Assembly: GCA_003669255.1 (NCBI GenBank)
Contig: QWPO01000030.1
Location: forward strand, 1-10,337
Source of the DNA: Planctomycetota bacterium
Lineage (GTDB): Bacteria; Planctomycetota; Planctomycetia; Pirellulales; UBA1268
Direction: 5' to 3'
DNA: 10,337 nucleotides
The notes below the pieces were generated by a model. The model worked only from the letters and a program-made list of their open reading frames with translations, was not told the DNA's origin and ran no database searches. Numbering within the stretch: the first letter of the stretch is position 1; every line of letters starts with the position of its first letter. This document shows positions 8,501 to 10,337 of this stretch, piece by piece. The position numbers and the translations under genes were made by a program.

Positions 8501-9131
8501 CAAGATCGTTCCCCTGGCTGGCGGCACCGTGTCGCTCACGTCCTACCTGCAGACCACGGTCGGCGGCCTCGATCCCAATGCCGGCGGCCTGGTGGACGTG
8601 GGCAGCGGGTATATGACCGTGGCGAGCGGCCTGAGCGTTCCCGAGCTGACGACGGCACTCGTGGCCGGCCGCGGCGACGGCTCTTGGACCGGCACCAGCG
8701 GCATCACCTCCAGCGTGGCGGCGGCCGACGTTGCCTCCACCGTTCCGCGAACGGTGGGCTGGCTCGACAACGGTGACGGCTCGGTGTCGTTCGCCTTCGC
8801 GGCTCCTGGCGATACGAACATCGACTGGCAGGTCGACGTCCTCGACGCGAGCAACTTCCTGTCCTTCGGCAAGTTCGACACGGGCCTGCCGGCGTCCTGG
8901 CAGGAGGGCGACTTCAACTACGACGGCGTGGTCGACGTCCTCGACGCCGCCGACTTCTTCGGCACTGGCCTCTACGACGCCGGTTCGTACAACCCGCCGC
9001 CGGGTGCCGTTGGCATCGCTGCCGTGCCGGAACCCTCGACGCTTGCCTTACTGGCTGGTGCGATTGCGGCCGCCGCTGGCACCGCGTTGCGGTCGCGCCG
9101 ATCGCGGTGCTCAGCACGGCGACAGAGATAA
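2580..9131 (+). CDS. Giant PATR-repeat surface protein with dockerin-like domain and PEP-CTERM anchor
   Basis: A 2183-residue secreted protein. Residues 1-23 are a Sec signal peptide (basic MRFRTLSR, hydrophobic core, Ala-Asn-Ala before Ala24). The mature chain starts ADYYWDING, a head typical of PATR proteins. The body is rich in Gly, Ser, Thr, Ala and Asn, with no cysteine seen before Cys2177, and carries about 12 autotransporter-associated beta-strand motifs of the form TLSGNNTYSG-TTV-GTL-LG-ALG. These motifs build beta-helices or solenoids. Two linker motifs LTWTG...WdY...NW lie near residues 413 and 1229. Residues 208-1016 and 1017-1845 are tandem homologous units. Two 12-residue EF-hand-like loops (Asp2078-Asp2089, Asp2111-Asp2122) form a dockerin-like domain. 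The tail VPEPST (from 2149), a hydrophobic segment and an Arg-rich end form a PEP-CTERM signal, which in known systems is processed by an exosortase. There is no C-terminal beta-barrel, so it is not a true autotransporter. A role as adhesin or cell-surface scaffold is inferred; no catalytic domain was seen. It stands alone on its strand. Confidence 0.93.
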   Translation: MRFRTLSRFFGLLLAASTGFANAADYYWDINGTTANGDGNGIFRQSPSGTTWSTSSSGTTPTTFFLASGVGTTSSFQFGFGPAPDNTTNAGTVTIGNSTSTSNQPTVGALIFNASGTNGYTFQNASGNSNVMSVTIRASATNSIGSGTGILINSNITGDTRFIRNPSNTAGAAGIILGANQTWTNNSTAYSLIVNTPITGNFALTTNGPGAIELGGATTFSSLNVSAGTVRVTSSGAIPAGGATVGAAGTLNVLAPVTTSIANSGTVSIGPGGNLTASSLGAGTLSIAGVSGSAATFTNGLASGTLSIGPVGMAGNATIAMPVAGTINSSGVVSLSGADNLLTLSGVAAAGNTYTLLQGASLANTGAVSLTGAAVGNATITLGSSVTVGRNTYSFTSTANALNLVTTGSQVTLTWTGATDNVWDYTTNNWTTGSGNTYFGSGDNGLITSAAAITVRPEGVVADALTVSNASGTASLTGGSVTATSLVKSGAGAFSFDNALSGGNVTLSGGVTTVSGTGSLTATTIANNAALVIASSGSQTLAAMSGTGSLAYTGGSTLSLTSSSSYNGAVSIGAGSTLRVAGAGVLASGSFTSAIANDGTLDLSGTVAQVIAGAISGAGSVTKGAAGTATLSGNNSYAGSTSVTAGTLILGSGSALGTADGSTTVSVAAVLDLNGQSVAAEAVALSGTGIAGLGALTNSSTATGSWGGSVTLGSVATGIGGAGNISITGGVGGSGGLTKFGENTVTLSGNSSFAGTLNILAGTVQASNPAALPNVPLTWSSSNSSSTLDLVDPGTYSMASMAMGSILRVKTSGSGQATLTIAGNSTLGGSANKTLQADQNATIVVDGMIDLASTSTRSRNAQFQGAGDIVLNGMVFGGGSNQFGIIKNADFADQTGTLSVNAANTYNGITQITGGTLKIGNAQALGSTAAGTTLSSPFFSGGTLDLNGQAVVDETLSMDGTTADAVDYGVAVVNSSTTAASWSGSVALSAGSSGIGGLGDITVSGSVTGSGNLRKVGFGTVTLENATNSGATFVDEGAMTLGAASVLNAGGGIWVAADATLNVLGSASGPVGSQGTIAVGPGGRLTSPDFGGGSNYYGAFTLAGSAGSLATLSDTGTSGFVNRVASVTMGGDAQIDLVVGSMITASGPVTISGTGNLLSLSGIAIKGSTYSLLSGSSILNSGAIAATGSLLGNQTVSLGSSANIGRSTYSFAQSGTSLVLSVSGTQYNLTWTGSANNLWNYSSVNWQSGGTDYSFDPGDNATIASAATITVDAAGVAADTVTVSNATGTVSLDGGTLTANSLVKTAAGLFTANNNIDVINGVTLSDGTFQIGAAGSLNGGSYSGPIANNAALVYSGSNNQTLGGVISGTGSLTQSGAGTLFLTGTSTSTGNISIAAGSSLKVSDSGVLGSGTFVGGIANDGTFTVSSVVSQTMAGTISGSGAVTIQTGTATPATITLAGNNTYSGVTTVGSGSLQLGSATALGSTAGNTTVTAGGVLDLNGQSGVAEPLTLSSSGISNSGALVNSNTSATASVAGTVTLNDNSTGLGGSGTTNLTGLVTGSGGLTKWGEGTLTLSGSANYGGITSIQAGTLRVQNPSVLVSSTLQSSNSASSSAFDMATSGTYSTGFLLVGQSFRIGTSGTGPATLAVANGTLNGNIDKVLEVGANATVLVSGTFDLRNSGTATRNLVVGGAGNTVFNGVISGTSTTNPALLFGISIGGSATTPVGMTTLNGANTYNGPTTVSTGTLRLGNAQALGSTSAGTVVTTSTVTTGLAGGVLDLNGQAVVGEALTLNGSGGAVSLVNSNSGAAASWSTDVAVNGAVSIGGAGGITLPGNLTGSASLTKIGVGRVTLSGNNTYSGSTNVASGTLTVASAAAIPSASAASVAAGATLDIGGYSPTLGSLSGSGSVVSGGSLTVGAGNASSAFNGVISGAGRLTKVGSGTLALGGANTLTGSTTVQQGTLQLANGSALASSKIVPLAGGTVSLTSYLQTTVGGLDPNAGGLVDVGSGYMTVASGLSVPELTTALVAGRGDGSWTGTSGITSSVAAADVASTVPRTVGWLDNGDGSVSFAFAAPGDTNIDWQVDVLDASNFLSFGKFDTGLPASWQEGDFNYDGVVDVLDAADFFGTGLYDAGSYNPPPGAVGIAAVPEPSTLALLAGAIAAAAGTALRSRRSRCSARRQR
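3201..5627 (+). repeat. Large intragenic tandem unit 1 (2427 bp, 809 residues)
   Basis: The unit begins at the PATR motif GPGAIELGGATT and runs to just before the equivalent GFGTVTL motif at 5628. In order it contains a TLNVL strand (3327), a TYTLL strand (3636), the LTWTG linker (3816), and PATR motifs near 4240, 4462, 4805 and 5270. Every landmark recurs in unit 2 in the same order, with offsets that drift from 2430 to 2490 bases. The copies are diverged, roughly half identical in protein by eye in the best block. Confidence 0.85.
5628..8114 (+). repeat. Large intragenic tandem unit 2 (2487 bp, 829 residues)
   Basis: Second copy of the unit at 3201-5627. Matching landmarks are the TLNVL strand (5757), TYSLL strand (6084), LTWTG linker (6264) and PATR motifs near 6710, 6937, 7287 and 7765. 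A third unit appears to begin at 8115 with GVGRVTLSGNNTYSG, but only two PATR motifs follow before the C-terminal domains. Confidence 0.85.
8811..8946 (+). other. Dockerin-like pair of calcium loops in the giant protein
   Basis: Two loops with acidic or amide residues at positions 1, 3, 5, 9 and 12 are seen: DTNIDWQVDVLD and DFNYDGVVDVLD, 33 residues apart, each followed by DA and a helix-like segment. This is the layout of type I dockerins, which bind calcium and dock onto cohesin domains. The first loop has Trp where the canonical Gly stands. An 18-base DNA segment is identical in both loops (8831-8848 and 8930-8947). Confidence 0.7.
9024..9128 (+). other. PEP-CTERM sorting signal
   Basis: The last 35 residues of the giant protein (2149-2183) have VPEPST, then a hydrophobic span LALLAGAIAAAAGTAL, then an Arg-rich tail. 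This is the tripartite PEP-CTERM signal. In characterised systems it is recognised by an exosortase, which would have to be encoded elsewhere. Confidence 0.9.
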
Positions 9132-9153
9132 GTCCGCCAGAAACGCCGACAGC

Positions 9154-9173
9154 CCGGACGATCACTCGTCCGG
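9154..9173. terminator. Candidate bidirectional terminator between convergent genes
   Basis: CCGGACGA-TCAC-TCGTCCGG is a perfect 8-bp stem with a 4-base loop, beginning 23 bases after the stop of the giant gene. The loop contains the TGA stop (9164-9162) of the convergent HEAT-repeat gene and the right arm is that gene's last codons. Neither side has a T-tract, so it is either a GC-rich non-canonical terminator or a transcript-end protecting hairpin. Confidence 0.5.
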
Positions 9174-10337
9174 AGCGGTGACGGTCAGCGTACGGAGCGC
9201 AGGCGACTCTGCGGCCGACTCGATCGTCGCGATCGCCGCCTTCACGGCATCGATTCGGGCGTCATTCAGCGGGCCCTCTGGAAAGCCGCCGGCCGCACAT
9301 TCGGCGTTGAAGAACTCGATCAAAGCCTCGAGGTCCGGCACGATGCCGACGGCGGCGGCACCGTAGCCGGCCAGTTCCTTCATGATCTCGCCGGTTCGCG
9401 TCTCGCTGCCGTGCCCGCCCTGGGTGCGGGCGATGACGACGCCTGCCTCGATCCCCTCGCGGAATCGGTACTTGGCCAGCACCTTGAACGCCGACATGCG
9501 GATCTCGTTGCGAAACATCGTGTCGGCCGGGCAGGGGGTGGTGGCCGCGGCGAGGATGTCGGGGCCGAGTGCCTGGACGTCTGCGACGGCGAGTTGATGC
9601 TCGAGGAGGTGCGTGAGCGTGGCCCGGGCCATGCCGTCGGCGTTCCGCGAGACGGCCCGAATCGCCGGATGGAGCAGCCCGCGGTCGACGCCATCGATGG
9701 AGGTCCGCAGCAGACCCTTGAAGAGCGCTGCCGCGAGTTCGCCGTGGGTGAGCTGGATCGGATCAGCCCACGCGATCGGCTCGAGCGGCTCGGCAGTGCG
9801 AGCCACCGCGGCGAGCATGCCGGGCACCACCGGCCGCGCCGTGTCGCCCATGGTTTCGAGCGCGCGCGCGGCCTTGGTTCGCAGCCAGCGGTCGTCGTGC
9901 ACGAGCAGGCGGACGAGTACTGGGAGCGCCTCGGGGGCCCGCAGGATCCCGAGCGCCTCGCACGCCCCTTGGCGGGCGCGGGGATCGAGGCCCTCGGCCA
10001 TGACGATCAACTGCGGCACCAGCCGCTTCGCCTCCGGCCGGCGAGCCAGTTCCTCGGCCGCCCAACTGCGGGCCACCGGCGACCAGTCGCTCAGCGCGGC
10101 GACGAGTTCCTCCGTCGACATGGTCGTGCGGTCGGTGTCAAAGCGGCCCGCGGCGACGGCCTCGACCACGTCGCCATCATCGAGCCACTGCGACTCGTCC
10201 GCATTTCTGCCGGTGAGACAGATCGCACGGAGGGGCAGGGCATAGGTGAGCACGTACGAGGCCGTCGGGCTCAAGCCGTAGTAGCTGCTCTTCCCAAAGT
10301 AGGTGTCGTCGTCGGTGCTGCCGGGCCCGTACTGCTC
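9162..10337 (-). CDS. HEAT-repeat protein, C-terminal 391 residues (5' end off window)
   Basis: The frame is open to the right edge; the stop is TGA at 9164-9162. A TTG at 10274 can be read as a start, but the codons before it (EQYGPGSTDDDTYFGKSSYYG) continue smoothly into the protein, so the gene very probably begins outside. The fragment opens with YFGKSSYYGLSPTASYVLTYALPL and ICLTGR, a segment I tentatively associate with DUF6288-type planctomycete proteins; this is from memory and unverified. About residues 78-179 are helical HEAT-like repeats (ARSWAAEELARRP, ARQGACEALGILRAPEALPV, LRTKAARALETMGD). A further helical region ends in a low-complexity tail. HEAT repeats are protein-binding scaffolds. 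No catalytic motif, signal peptide or membrane span is visible in the part present, but the N-terminus is missing. It converges on the giant gene and has no evident functional link to it. Confidence 0.85.
   Translation of the reverse strand, partial: EQYGPGSTDDDTYFGKSSYYGLSPTASYVLTYALPLRAICLTGRNADESQWLDDGDVVEAVAAGRFDTDRTTMSTEELVAALSDWSPVARSWAAEELARRPEAKRLVPQLIVMAEGLDPRARQGACEALGILRAPEALPVLVRLLVHDDRWLRTKAARALETMGDTARPVVPGMLAAVARTAEPLEPIAWADPIQLTHGELAAALFKGLLRTSIDGVDRGLLHPAIRAVSRNADGMARATLTHLLEHQLAVADVQALGPDILAAATTPCPADTMFRNEIRMSAFKVLAKYRFREGIEAGVVIARTQGGHGSETRTGEIMKELAGYGAAAVGIVPDLEALIEFFNAECAAGGFPEGPLNDARIDAVKAAIATIESAAESPALRTLTVTAPDE

Noticed and set aside
8115..9131. Possible autotransporter beta-barrel at the C-terminus
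   Set aside because: The region after the last PATR motif is a short linker, dockerin-like loops and a PEP-CTERM tail; there is no roughly 250-300 residue barrel with a terminal aromatic residue.
1..10337. CRISPR array, insertion sequence, tRNA, rRNA or phage genes
   Set aside because: No regularly spaced short repeats with unique spacers, transposase, integrase, terminal inverted repeats or structured RNA gene could be recognised; the repeats seen are coding and diverged, apart from the 105-bp pilin segment.

Overview
The window looks like a chromosomal stretch from a planctomycete, probably of the Pirellulales type; this is inferred from gene content, with no rRNA or marker gene to confirm it. 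The sequence is GC-rich. It carries several hallmarks of that phylum: two DUF1559 proteins with type IV pilin-like N-termini, a transthyretin/carboxypeptidase-regulatory-like lipoprotein beside them, a giant protein of autotransporter-associated beta-strand (PATR) repeats ending in a dockerin-like domain and a PEP-CTERM tail, and a HEAT-repeat protein.

Layout. Positions 1-2241 (minus strand) hold a compact cluster, in transcription order: DUF1559 protein B (2241 to 1159), a small lipoprotein (1075 to 695), and DUF1559 protein A (619 to beyond the left edge). Gaps are 83 and 75 bases. Positions 2242-2579 are a 338-base divergent intergenic region with a candidate promoter for each direction and ATTCG/CGAAT inverted repeats between them. 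Positions 2580-9131 (plus strand) are a single 2183-residue gene for a secreted, surface-anchored beta-solenoid-like protein. It converges, across a 30-base gap holding part of a perfect 8-bp stem hairpin, with a HEAT-repeat gene on the minus strand (9162 to beyond the right edge).

How the parts may fit. All proteins left of 9131 carry export signals: prepilin class III peptides on the two DUF1559 proteins, a lipobox on the small protein, and a Sec signal plus PEP-CTERM on the giant protein. The divergent arrangement would allow the pilin/lipoprotein cluster and the giant surface protein to be co-regulated, but this is inference. The giant gene has grown by hierarchical duplication: two tandem units of about 2.43 and 2.49 kb, each with five PATR motifs in the same order, and inside each unit a roughly 0.82-0.84 kb module present twice. 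The two DUF1559 genes share a 105-bp segment with no base differences although flanking sequence has diverged, which suggests gene conversion. I found no mobile element, CRISPR array, tRNA or rRNA.
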